From: Crocodylus rhombifer
Lineage: Eukaryota > Chordata > Crocodylia > Crocodylidae
Assembly: GCA_038503035.1 (NCBI GenBank)
Contig: JAVSML010001083.1
Span: forward strand, 116,403 to 180,402
DNA: 64,000 bases
Direction of reading: 5' to 3'
The notes under the pieces were generated by a model, which worked only from the letters and a program-made list of their open reading frames with translations, made no database searches and was not told the DNA's origin. The position numbers and the translations under genes were made by a program. Positions 13,209 through 23,300 of this stretch are shown piece after piece (the stretch's first letter is position 1; the number at the start of each line of letters is the position of its first letter).

Positions 13209-13269
13209 ATCCTCCCCATTTCGTAGGGTCCCAACATGCTGAAGGGTCAATGTCCCAGGAAAGACTGTG

Positions 13270-14631
13270 CTAACTCCAGCTAGGGTCATAGCCTGTCCAG
13301 TCAGAGGGGGGGGCCAGGTAGACACGCCGGCCACGGTAGAGAAAGCTGACAATGCCACGGTAACCAGCACGGGGCACGCCTGACTTGAGGTCGTCCATAA
13401 CACCCAGGGCCTTGGCAAAGGCCTTGAAGGAGTCACGGCTGGTATACTGCACCCGAACAGTGCCCAGCTCCTGGTGCTTGTTTCCCTGAAGCTCCTCAAC
13501 TCGCAGCTCCGGGGCACTATAGACCTTGGGCAGGAACGAGTGCTCGTACTCCTCCTTCTTGAGGTAGGAGAGGTCCATCTGGGTGAAAGGCACGAAGCGG
13601 TCGTTGAGCTTGATGAACTTCAGGTACTGGTCAAAGAACTGCCCGTGGCTTACGCCCTTGCGGCCAAAGGTCATGGTGCGTGAGACCTCAGGCCTTACGC
13701 AGGAGCGGTCCCGCCGCTGCTCCGGCTGCCTCATCCAGTCGTCCCAAAAGGCCCTGGGCCACTTGGGTTCCAGTTCATCCCACAGCTCTGACAGCAGTAA
13801 CCAGCCCAGGCCAGGGAAGAAGTCCGTGCGGTAGAGCAGCTCTGCCTGCCTTGCATCCACCATCTGCTCCTTGCCGTTGTCATTCCAGGCAGAGATGCAC
13901 CACAGGCTGGGGTCGGCCAGCAGCAGCGGGAAGGTTGCTTGGAAGTACTCAAAGAAGTCTGGTGCCACCTCCAGGTCATCCTCCACTACAATGACTGCCT
14001 GGTACTGGAAGGTGCGAAAGACCTGGCTCAAGGCCCAGCGGTAGTGCCGGGCAATCTTGTAATAGCCTTGGAACTTGCGGTGGTCGGTGGGCACAGCAAT
14101 GTCGCTCAGGTCCGGCTGCTTGATGTGCATGACTGCATCGCCGTAAGAAGCAATGACCCGGGCTGTCTCCTCATGCCCGCAGTCCTGGCTTACAAGGATG
14201 GGGAAGCGCTCCCGGGAAGGCCGGTAGTGCAGCAGCTTGTCCAGACACCGGCGCACTGTGCTCCGGTCGCAGGCAATCACCAGCACGGGCAGGATGGCAT
14301 CTGTCGAGATCCGCGGGCGGTGTGGAACCGTACCTGTTGCAGGCACAGCCCCAGCGTTGGAGGGAGCCGCTGGAGGAACCCGACCCATCTCCTCTGCCTT
14401 TTTCCTCTTCTTGCTCCAAAGGGCACTATAGTGGTGGATCTGCCTCAGCAGGTCTTTCTGGCGCTCCAGCTCCTGCTCAGCGTCCTGGGCCAGCCTGATG
14501 ACCTCCTCAGTCAAATGGCTATGGTCATCAGAGGAAGCCGGAGGCCGGGTCCAGAGGAAGAAGAGGAGAAGGGCGTTCCAGGCCACAAAGAGCACCACGC
14601 CCCAGAGGACCAGGCTGCTCTTCTTCAGCAT
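13270..14631 (-). CDS. MGAT1: Alpha-1,3-mannosyl-glycoprotein 2-beta-N-acetylglucosaminyltransferase (GnT-I)
   Basis: The enzyme adds GlcNAc from UDP-GlcNAc in beta-1,2 linkage to the alpha-1,3 arm of Man5GlcNAc2, the first committed step to hybrid and complex N-glycans, in the medial Golgi (family knowledge). The 453-residue frame is uninterrupted; the human protein has 445. It shows type II topology: a short MLKK cytoplasmic tail, a membrane anchor at about residues 7-27, and a stem at about 30-112 with a helical heptad-like part near 41-66. The GT13 catalytic domain follows. The strongly conserved ILPVLVIACDRSTVRRCLDK segment starts at about 113. The metal-binding EDD motif is at 217-219 and WDDWMR, containing the probable catalytic Asp, is at 296-301. 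The C-terminus ends YDPSW plus one residue, as in mammals. The start ATG has A at -3 and gives the known MLKK start. All coding sequence lies in one exon, as in mammals. I see no frameshift or missing key residue. Confidence 0.97.
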   Translation of the reverse strand: MLKKSSLVLWGVVLFVAWNALLLFFLWTRPPASSDDHSHLTEEVIRLAQDAEQELERQKDLLRQIHHYSALWSKKRKKAEEMGRVPPAAPSNAGAVPATGTVPHRPRISTDAILPVLVIACDRSTVRRCLDKLLHYRPSRERFPILVSQDCGHEETARVIASYGDAVMHIKQPDLSDIAVPTDHRKFQGYYKIARHYRWALSQVFRTFQYQAVIVVEDDLEVAPDFFEYFQATFPLLLADPSLWCISAWNDNGKEQMVDARQAELLYRTDFFPGLGWLLLSELWDELEPKWPRAFWDDWMRQPEQRRDRSCVRPEVSRTMTFGRKGVSHGQFFDQYLKFIKLNDRFVPFTQMDLSYLKKEEYEHSFLPKVYSAPELRVEELQGNKHQELGTVRVQYTSRDSFKAFAKALGVMDDLKSGVPRAGYRGIVSFLYRGRRVYLAPPSDWTGYDPSWS

Positions 14632-14688
14632 CCTTCACAGGCAGAGACCCCCTGTCCACTTGTGCTTTCACTCACTGTTCCTCAGGCG

Positions 14689-14703
14689 TTACTCCACAGC
14701 CAT
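14689..14703 (-). CDS. Candidate upstream ORF in the MGAT1 5' leader (4 codons)
   Basis: Just inside the terminal exon there is ATG GCT GTG GAG TAA on the minus strand, encoding MAVE. It starts 4 bases after the predicted splice junction and ends 57 bases before the MGAT1 start. The start context has G at +4 but T at -3, so it is of medium strength. If the mRNA uses the predicted acceptor, every ribosome scans this ATG first. Whether it is translated, or affects MGAT1 output, is inference. Confidence 0.35.
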   Translation of the reverse strand: MAVE

Positions 14704-14707
14704 GGAC

Positions 14708-14731
14708 CTGCAAGATGGACAGGGGAAGGGG
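14708..14731 (-). other. MGAT1: Splice acceptor of the MGAT1 coding exon
   Basis: Read on the minus strand, a pyrimidine-rich run of about 20 bases ends in TTGCAG immediately before 14707, a strong vertebrate 3' splice site. It places the start of the terminal exon 76 bases upstream of the MGAT1 ATG. Known vertebrate MGAT1 genes also have one or more non-coding 5' exons followed by a single coding exon, so the position fits. The site is called from sequence only. Confidence 0.8.
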
Positions 14732-15618
14732 AGTCAGTGAAGGACAAGCAATGGCCCAAGACTGGATTCTGGATTCTTTTCCTGTCATTTACACTTTGTT
14801 ACCCCATATTTCACTTCACTTCATTGCTCCCAGTGATAACCCTTGACCTCTGTCCCAGCTCACCACCCTCCTGTGCTGTAACGTCTTCAGGTACCTGCAC
14901 CAAACAGCAAAAAAGCTCATGGTTACCACTTGGCCAAGCCAACATATCTGACCCAATGGCTGGTCAGTATTTAGGCAGTGGGTGCAGGTGGGGTAGAGGA
15001 AAAGGAAAGATCAATACCCTCAATTTCCAATGCCAGCGTTTATTTCATTATCCTACAAATTCAGGTTTCTCCGGATTCTATTATTCAAGCGAGAACAGGG
15101 GCAAGAGAAAAGTGCTCGTGGACGATGCCCACTTCTGGACAGACACTGGATTTTGATTGCTTCTCCTACACCAGCTGTGGGTCAGCACTGTGCTGGCTTA
15201 TATTCCTGCTGGAAGCAAATCTCTTCCCCTCACCTGGCTGCACCGCCAGACCCCTCAAATCACAGCACTGACATCCGCCCAGATCTTACTGGTTCCATGG
15301 GCATTAGACATGTGCAGCAATGCTGGAGCCCATAATCCTCCTTGTTTAGTTGCTGCATCAGTAGCTTTGTTAATCCTCTTCCACCTAGTCCTATATTTAA
15401 CCCAACAGACCTGTGTACGTGCAATCAGTTAGGGTTTAGGTGTGATAAAATGCTATCAGCCTTGTGCACACAGGAGATGGTCACTGTCAAGGCTCTTGAG
15501 TCCTCATTTTGACTCCTTGCCTCTAGGATGTTTCACTAGTTTACACCTAGATCAACACTATTGGGCCAGGTAGGCCATCCCTTCTCCTCAATACTGATGC
15601 AGTGCCTTTGGTGTAGCC

Positions 15619-15638
15619 TGTGTGTGTGTGTGTGTGTG
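15619..15638. repeat. TG microsatellite
   Basis: Ten uninterrupted TG units are followed by a TATATG tail. Confidence 0.9.
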
Positions 15639-16039
15639 TATATGTGGTGTGGAGGGGCAAGAGGCATGTTTAACAGCCATACGCCAACATTGTATAGGCA
15701 GTCTGGAGATGCTGCTATCTCTTGCATACAGCAGTTGGGTAAACAGCCACGCAGTAACACTGTATGGCAATCACTCACCTTGTACTGAAACTTGGGGGAC
15801 TCTGTCAGCCAACTGACAGCTGTGGAGCAACAGTTTAGGACCCATTACAAAGAGTAAAGAGAGACTGTTTTTCTCCCTAAAACTGCTAGGCCCAGGTCAA
15901 TGCTTGGAGAGAAGAGCACCTCTCTACTGAGTGTCCCCCTGCCGCCCTTTCCCACCATGCGGAGAAAGAGGGGTCAGCACCAATTCAGAGGGAACCGTGT
16001 TACTTCTTGAGCCACCCTCTCAGATTTTCCTCCAAGAAC

Positions 16040-16170
16040 ACCCCTCTCCCACAGAAAATTTAGGCAGGAGAGGAGGAAGAACTTTCTCACTAAGGAGGTG
16101 GGCAAACATTGGAACAAGCTAGTTAGAGAGGCCGTAATGGACACTTGTCTGGGATGGTTTAGACAGAGTA
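16040..16170 (+). mobile_element. CR1 LINE fragment
   Basis: AGGAAGAACTTTCTCACTAA followed by GGCAAACATTGGAACAAGCT matches the coding-strand CR1 segment just before the 3' terminus. Both ends are lost. Confidence 0.75.
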
Positions 16171-16714
16171 GAGAAAGATGCACCTGCCGACTCTGCTGGG
16201 AAACCCCTCCTTCTGACCTCTGCCTCTTCCTTCCAACTATCTTCCTCAAACCCCGGGAAGGCTTAAGCTCCTTTCCTGGACATACAAGTATAGACAGCCG
16301 TGGAGCAATAGGTGGCTGGAGAAAGCAGGAAAGACAAGCAAGTAGAATTGCAGGAGGGCCGGAGAAAATTGTGGCTTCTGACACTACAAGCAACAGGATA
16401 GATTTCCTAGGTTTTGAGAGGGACAAGTTTTTCTTCCCAATGTCAGAATACAGATATGGGAGGAGCAGGGAGACTACATGGGGCTGCAGGGCTAGAAGTC
16501 CACGCCAACAAAAAGGGGGCAGGGGGAGAAGAGGGGAAACAGGCAGCCAGAGCAGTAGTATTCAAAACTGAATGCCCCAGGGCTACCGGGCACTTGGGTG
16601 TTTGTGGGGTGAAAGTGCCCCCCTGGTACCCAAAGGAGGGAGGATGCTGACCCCACTGGCTATTGCACAGTGATCCTTAACTAGAATAAAGGTGGGGTAC
16701 ACTTCATGTTAGAC

Positions 16715-16899
16715 CAGCGGTTTTCAATCTGTGGTCGCGGACCCCTGGGGGTCTGCAGACTGTCGAAGGGGTCTGCGAAAGATGACTGTGATCAAAAGTA
16801 CATAAATACTCACACTTCCTATTCAAGGGGGCTGCATCTCCATTCAATGTTTTTTAGGGGTCTGCAAGTGAAGGAAAAAAAAGTGGAGAAAAACCACTG
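16715..16899. mobile_element. hAT MITE with perfect target duplication
   Basis: The 185-bp element starts CAGCGGTTTTCAATCTGTGG and ends GAGAAAAACCACTG. The identical 8-mer TGTTAGAC flanks it at 16707-16714 and 16900-16907. It is non-coding. Confidence 0.9.
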
Positions 16900-19567
16900 T
16901 GTTAGACAACACAGCTCCGTCAGAAACAGAGCATGTGTCATGGCTGGGTTTAGGAGGATGGAAGCAGCTGCCCCTGTAAGGGCAATTTGCAGCTACAGCC
17001 TACCCTGGCCCAGGTGTGGGGGCAAAGAAAGGGAAATGAAAGAGGGCAGCCCCTTACAGGTAAGGTGCAGGGAGAAGAGTACTAGTGTTATGCAGTGCTG
17101 GACCCTAGCTCTGTAGGCCCCCCTCAGCCACAAGCCCAGCTAATTGTGTTTGCATGTTTGAGGCTCATTTACTAACGGGCTAAAAGTCACATTGGGAATT
17201 TGGCAACAAGCTGAAAAATTCAGACAACAGTTCCTAGCTCCAGGATTGTTTTAGGAGTGGAGCCAGGGACAGGGGAGTGCTGCATTGTGGGTAGGCTGCC
17301 TAACTTCTGGGTCACTCCAACTTGGATTTCACAACCTGCAAACACAGTGAGCCATTTCTCAGCCAAGGCCCATTGACTGTAACCCTTTTAACTCTTTCCA
17401 TGACTACCAGAGAAATCCTGCCATCCATCTGTGCAGAAGAGAGTCCTCCTCTTCCTCTCTCAGACACGGGGTACCATCTCCTCTCCTTCTCCAACGCCAG
17501 GTACTATTGCCTCCACCTGGGATTCACCAACAACTCCAGCTCCCCAACACTCAGATGAAGATTCAAAGCAGAGGCAGCTCAGCATTAACATTCAAGAGGC
17601 TCTTTCTGTCCAGTGGAGCTGACCTCTGGTAGGTGGATGGGAAAGGTAACAGGAGAGTAGTTCAGACAGCTCCAGCCATTCAATAGCTCCAAAGCAAGGC
17701 CTGATACAGCAGTAAAAAGGCACTGAAGTTGGACATCTTGGACTTATCATCCCGGATAAAAGTTTGATCATTACCCAACCTGCCCCAGATAACCCAGGTC
17801 CCCTTACACTTCAGGGAGCAACAGTCTTCAAGGTTGTGGCAAAATAAGTTTGACCAGAGCCGCCAAGTTGGTTAAAGAGGTAGGTGAAATGTGGATGGAG
17901 AGGAGTCGCATCCAAGCTGGTTTCAGTCCTCTCCTTCCAAGAGCATCCCCAGAGGCCTCATGAGCGAAACACTGAGGAAGCAGTAAATGGGTCATTTTGG
18001 CAAGGATTAACTTTCAACCTACAGCCGGTGGGATGCATCTGGCAGGGGGAGGGTGGGTGGAAACTGGCGGCATGGAGACGTGTTGTGCCACCCATGTCTT
18101 CCACAGTGGCTGCATCTACAAAAGTGATGGACCGTGCAGTAGCTGGCATTACTGCACAGCATCATCGCCGCACAGTTATTTTTAGGTGCTACTGTGTGGT
18201 AGCTCACTATGACTGCACCACAGCGTTTCCTGTAGATGTGCCCAGCGTTCGCCTCTGGTGCAGAGCCTGCTGTGTCTGCTTTTACCCTTGCTGCACAGGG
18301 GCTGAGAATCAGCAACGAGCATAACCACACGCAGCTGGCCACATCGGCAAGACTGCTGATCCTGGAGTTAGACTAAAGGATCAAAACTCATTTGTCTGCC
18401 AAAATGCCTCTGCTGAGCAACCAGGCAGCAGCGTGACACCGTATCAGCTTGGGAAAGGAAGTGAAGAGATATAAAGATGGCATGCGGGAGAGCTGGAGTT
18501 AAAGGAAGCAGAAACACGTGCGTCAGAAAGAAAGCAGGGACACGTGTCAGAATCAAGAACACCCCAAACGTGATATGGGTCGGATGCCAGGGTTCACACT
18601 GACTCGGGGATCTTTAGTAATCCCCCAAACTAAGGGTCTTGGAATTAAATCCCAGCTGAAGCAAGGGGGGTTGTGTGGTGCTGAGTCAGACAGGCCAGTG
18701 ACGGGAAGGCCCGCTGGATCTCCTCTGGATTCTCAGTTCCTCTCTAGATTTCTCCACTGCTCAGCAAAAACCACTGTGGGAGTTGCCACAGCTGGAAAAA
18801 GTAAAGCCAGAGAAAGGCAGGCGATCCTGTTGTTCCCCTCGCCATTTGACTTGCCTCCCCTACTGCCAGAAGTCCTCCCAGCTCTCCATCCCCACACAAG
18901 CTAGCACACTCTGTGGTCATGCACCCTCCTCCCAGATACCAACTTCTAGCCCCAGACCCAACCGTTGGTGGATCAAAGCAGGGATGCACCGAGATTATGC
19001 AGCCAGATGGGAGAAACAGGAGCTGAAGGGTCACACACATCAAGGGGATGGAGCTAGAAAGAAGACCTCCTTCCAAGAAACAGCCAAGTCCTTGTGGCCC
19101 CGCTGTCAGGAGAAAGGATTGTTCCTTTACTGCCTCCCAGCTCTCCAGACACATCCCCAGCACTCGGAGAGTTAACACAGTTGTGCCTCCTCAGTGGTGG
19201 GCTCCAAACACTCCTGTCCCAGAGATCTGTGCTGCACAGGGACAGGAAGGGTTTGCTCAAATAAAAACCACGTGTATTAACTGGCTGTGGTTCAAAGAGT
19301 TAAAAAAGAGAGAGAGAGCGAGTGAGCATGTGCAAGCAGAAATTCCCTTTACCATTTATTCAAATTAAATACAGATCTGGGAAGGGTGTGGGTGGTTGAC
19401 GCACGACTCGGGCTCAGCGCTGCACAGGGGCTGGGCTTTCTTGCAGTACTCACAGTGAGATGGATCAAGTCTGGGGCCCTGTGCACTGAGAGCACAGCTG
19501 TGCTGACCCCACCCCTGCCCCTACAGCTTGATGAGATCAGCTCTTTGCATCAGGGAAGGTCTTTTCA

Positions 19568-20335
19568 GAGAATCATTGAAAAATGAGGGTTGGCAGGGAC
19601 CTCAGGAGGTCACCTCTAGTCCAACCCTCAGCTAAAAACAGGACCAGCCCCAACTACGTCACCCCAGACAAGGCTTTGTCTACCTGGATCTTAAAAACCT
19701 CTAAGGATGGAGAGTCTACCAGCTCTCTGGGTAACCTGTTCCAGTGTTGTACTACCCTCCTAGTGAGAAAGTTCTTCCTAATACTCAACCTAAACTTCCC
19801 TTGCTGCAACTTGAGCCCATTGCTCCTTGCTCTGTCACCTGTCACCACTGAGAACAGTCCAGCTCCATCCTCATCTGAACCCCCTTTCAGGGAGTTGAAA
19901 GCTACTATTAAATCCCCTCTCAGTTCTCTCTTTTCCAGACTAAATAAGCCCCCCTCAAAAGTCACGTCCCTCAGCCTGCAACTATTTTCATTGCCCTCTG
20001 CTGAACTGTCAATTTGTTCACATCCTTTCTGTAGTGGGGGACCCAAAACTGGACACAGTACTCCAGATGTGGCCTCACTAGTGCTAAATAAGGGAAGTGA
20101 TTCTTCCCCTCTAATCTGCTGGCAACATGCCCACCAGTGAGGCCAAGGATGCCGTTAGCCTTCTTGCCAACAAGGGCACACTGACGACTCATATTCAGCT
20201 TAATGTCCACTGTCACCCCCAGGTCCTTTTCTGCAGAGCTGCTACCCAGCCAGTCAGCCCCCAGCCTGTACTCCTGCATAGGACTGTCCTGTCCTAAGTA
20301 CAGGACTTTGTACTTTTCCTTATCAGACCTCATGA
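19568..20335 (-). mobile_element. CR1 LINE, 5'-truncated, with end of ORF2
   Basis: The 3' terminus lies at about 19568 and the copy runs upstream to 20335. Minus-strand translation gives the C-terminal part of the CR1 reverse transcriptase ORF in two pieces. One has EKDLGVTVDIKLNMSRQCA and [18 protein letters not shown] (minus 20333-19971). The other has [17 protein letters not shown] (minus 20046-19654). The ORF is shifted in frame and dead. Confidence 0.93.
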
Positions 20336-23300
20336 GATTGTATGCTTATATAGCACCTGGCACCACAGGACCTCAAATCTAGGTCAGGAGGTTCTAGACG
20401 CTCTTGAGAAACACTAAACAACATTTGGGCCCCTCTGCCTCTCCCCCTCCCCTGGGGCACCACTGTCAAGCAGGCTGCAAGCTCTCACCTGTTCCATGTG
20501 CGTCAAATCCTGGAAATGAGGCAATGTAGGTATACAGGACTCATGCCAACAAACAGGTCCAAGTCAAAGAACCTGAGAGTGGTGCTGGGCACATACTCAA
20601 GGTCACTTTGAGGCAGCTTTGCTGCCACGTTTTAAGGAGAGGGGACGTGTAGAGAGCGAGTTAAGCAAGCTTTGTAGCAGCGCTCCCCAGCACAGTTTGG
20701 AGGCAGCATAGACGCCATATGCAAGTCAACCAAGAGAATCTGTGAAAGAGCAGATTAAACCCCCATCTGCTATGCCAGTCTTTTTAACTGTAAGATTATC
20801 TTAGTGAAACTATTCAGTTCCCCCATGAAACTATTCCCTGAAAGTCTGCCCAAACTGCTCAGGTCTCCCAGTTCTTCACAGGCAGTCTCCCAACCTCTTC
20901 ATTAGCATACAGTAGGCTGGTAGACTTCCCCTTTGGAGCAGAGCAACCCCATGCTGGGAGGGAAAAAGTTTGTTGGACTGGTTTGTAACTTGTTTGAGAC
21001 AGTAATAAAGAAGAATGGAGCCCCAGGCTACGTCATAAGCCAGGTTACACCAGCCAAGAAGGCAGTTCAGGTAAGTCAAAGCCCTGAGCAAGATGGCAAA
21101 AAGCCAGAAGAACTATAAAGAACCTCAAACCTTGGTGGAATTTGCGTCGACACCTTTATCTACAAGTTTAGATGGCAAGTAATGCTGATGAAAAAAATCC
21201 TCGAGAGAATAAGAACAGAGGGGACTTGTGATCATTTATCATAGGCCTGATAATCAATCATCTAAGGAGTTGCATTCCTCATACACTCACCTTAGCAGTT
21301 TAGACCCTGCTGTGTCCAGCCAAAGCACCACCACCACATACACCATGGCAGCACCAGGCTCAGAAGAGAGGGTGGCACTGAAGAGCCCCGAGGCAGCATT
21401 GGGACTGAAGGATGGGCAGCGCTGAAGCCTGGCTGGGCCTCATACAGCACCCAGACTAGCCACGTAGCGAGGCAGACCCACGTATCACTATACTGTCATT
21501 TGAGTCTTAATCTGCAGCTGCTTTTCACAGCCTTGACTAGCGTTCCAGAGCCCTAAGCTTTTCCTCCTGGTGCCAAATCCTCCTGGGATAGGAAAAGCAC
21601 CAGCCAGAGAGGTAGGAGGGAAAACACTCCATACTGACCCTAATACTTCTCAGGAAGAAGCAATGATTTTGTTTCTCCCTCATCTATTTACATGGGAAGT
21701 GCCAAAGGGTTCGAGACTACAGTGTGAGGCTGGTAAACAGGGTCCTAATCTCAGTAGGGCAAGGACTTCTCTCTGTGGGTCTGTGCAGCACCCAACACAA
21801 CGGAGCCCTGTTTAACAGTCCAAACTGAGAACAACGCCACTGTACGAACGACAGTACAACTTAATTGCAGGCACAGGGACGTTATCACAATTGCACAGGA
21901 ACAGACGTGACCTTGCGCACACACACACAAGCACATTTTTTAAGCAATGAAAGGCTACAAGTCCTTCAGGCCTCCCAGCCTGCCCCTGACAATGTTCTTG
22001 GCTCCCCTCTCCTGTACATGGAAAAAGTTAGGTGTACTTAGAAAGCTTCCACCATACCAAAGTTGCCGTCCTCTCTCCATCATGACAACATGTTGGGACG
22101 GGGGCACTGCTTTCGCCTACGTGAGTCCCGTTTTGTCGGGTATCAAGGCAGGCGGTCGTCTGGATCCCAGATGAGCCAAGTGGGTCTCCCTCTCTCAATC
22201 TCTCTCTGTCCTCGGCTGAATGTCAAGCCCGGCTTCCAACTTCAGTCTGAGAGACAGTCTCTTTCTGTGCCCGTGATACAAGTCTGGTCAGAGGACCCTG
22301 CTGTCAGACACTTGGGCTCTGTCCCGGTTCTCCCACCTCCCTTCCTTGCCTCTCTTGGTGCCAGTCACTGTTCAACAAGGCGAACGACCCAAGTCCAGCC
22401 TTAGAAACTCTTCTCTCTCCAATGGCTCTAATCGCTTGAGTCTCTCTCCCTGGTATCCGATTTCCAGCCGCAGGGGAAGGCGGGCAGGCGGGAGGGAGGG
22501 GGGAAATAGCAGTTCTCCAGAGCTCAGCTCTAGGCAAGTCAGGAGGGCAGGGTGGAGGGGACGGGGAGAGGAAGGAAAGCCAGCCTCTGCGTCCTGCTGA
22601 AGTTTTAATGCAAAGTAGCTTCCCCAGCGCTCAGACCAGCCCAGTCATGTTTCGCTGCCTTAGTGCTCAGGAAACGTGGCCCTCCCATGTAGGCTAGAAA
22701 GGAAGGAAGGCAGGGTCAGAGGTTGCTATGGGGCGGCTCTCGATCAGGAAGTCAGGGCCCCCCCCCAGCCTGAAACAGAGCAGACTTTAACCCTTGGACA
22801 CCCAGAGCTGCTAGGAAGATGAAAAAGGAAGGGGAAAATAAAGAAATGAAAAAAAACCAACATGATTTTTGGGGGGGGGGCGGGATGAAGAGGAGAAGGA
22901 CGGAGATGAGGAGAGCAGATTCAGCTCTCAGTCACCTTGGTATAACTCCACCCAGCTTTGAGATCAGCGGGGCCTCTCCTCACCAGCCTGAAAGGCAGAG
23001 AGCAAAGTATGGCTCAAGTGCAAGAACCAGAAGGGCACATAACAGTGGGTCAAAGGCTCAGAGTGAAACTTCATTGAGGAAGGGTTGGAAACTGTCACTG
23101 GGGAGACAAAAAACTTTCCAGATGATCAGAGGAAAAGAAAAACCCCACAATTCCAAGAAGTGGATGTTTAATGCCACGTTTCTTTACGTACGAGTGTTAA
23201 TCATTAACAGTGACTCCTACCACAGACCACAAGAACAGAGAAGGTCCAGAAGGCAGATGAGATGCTGGGACTTCGACCTCCAGAGAATCGATTTAATCTG

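Larger units (their letters stand above)
10280..13269 (-). other. MGAT1: Probable MGAT1 3' untranslated region
   Basis: From the stop codon to the candidate poly(A) signal near 10299 the sequence has no recognisable CR1 or hAT insertion, unlike almost every other 3-kb stretch here, and no other credible reading frame. This suggests one long 3' UTR of about 3 kb. It includes a CA-rich microsatellite at 13146-13208. The extent is inference; a shorter 3' UTR using a variant signal cannot be excluded. Confidence 0.45.

Noticed and set aside
13939..15156. 405-codon open frame on the plus strand opposite MGAT1
   Set aside because: It is antisense to the GC-rich, codon-biased MGAT1 exon and runs past the splice acceptor into presumed intron. 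No domain is recognisable; such frames arise as mirrors of a real gene.
21708..21718. GGGTTCGAGAC as a tRNA B box
   Set aside because: No A box at the right distance and no cloverleaf-forming flanks.
22080..22640. Second CpG island or alternative MGAT1 promoter
   Set aside because: CpG density is moderate, much of the block is CT-repeat-like, and no convincing donor or transcription-start motif was seen. It is kept only as a remark under the intron.
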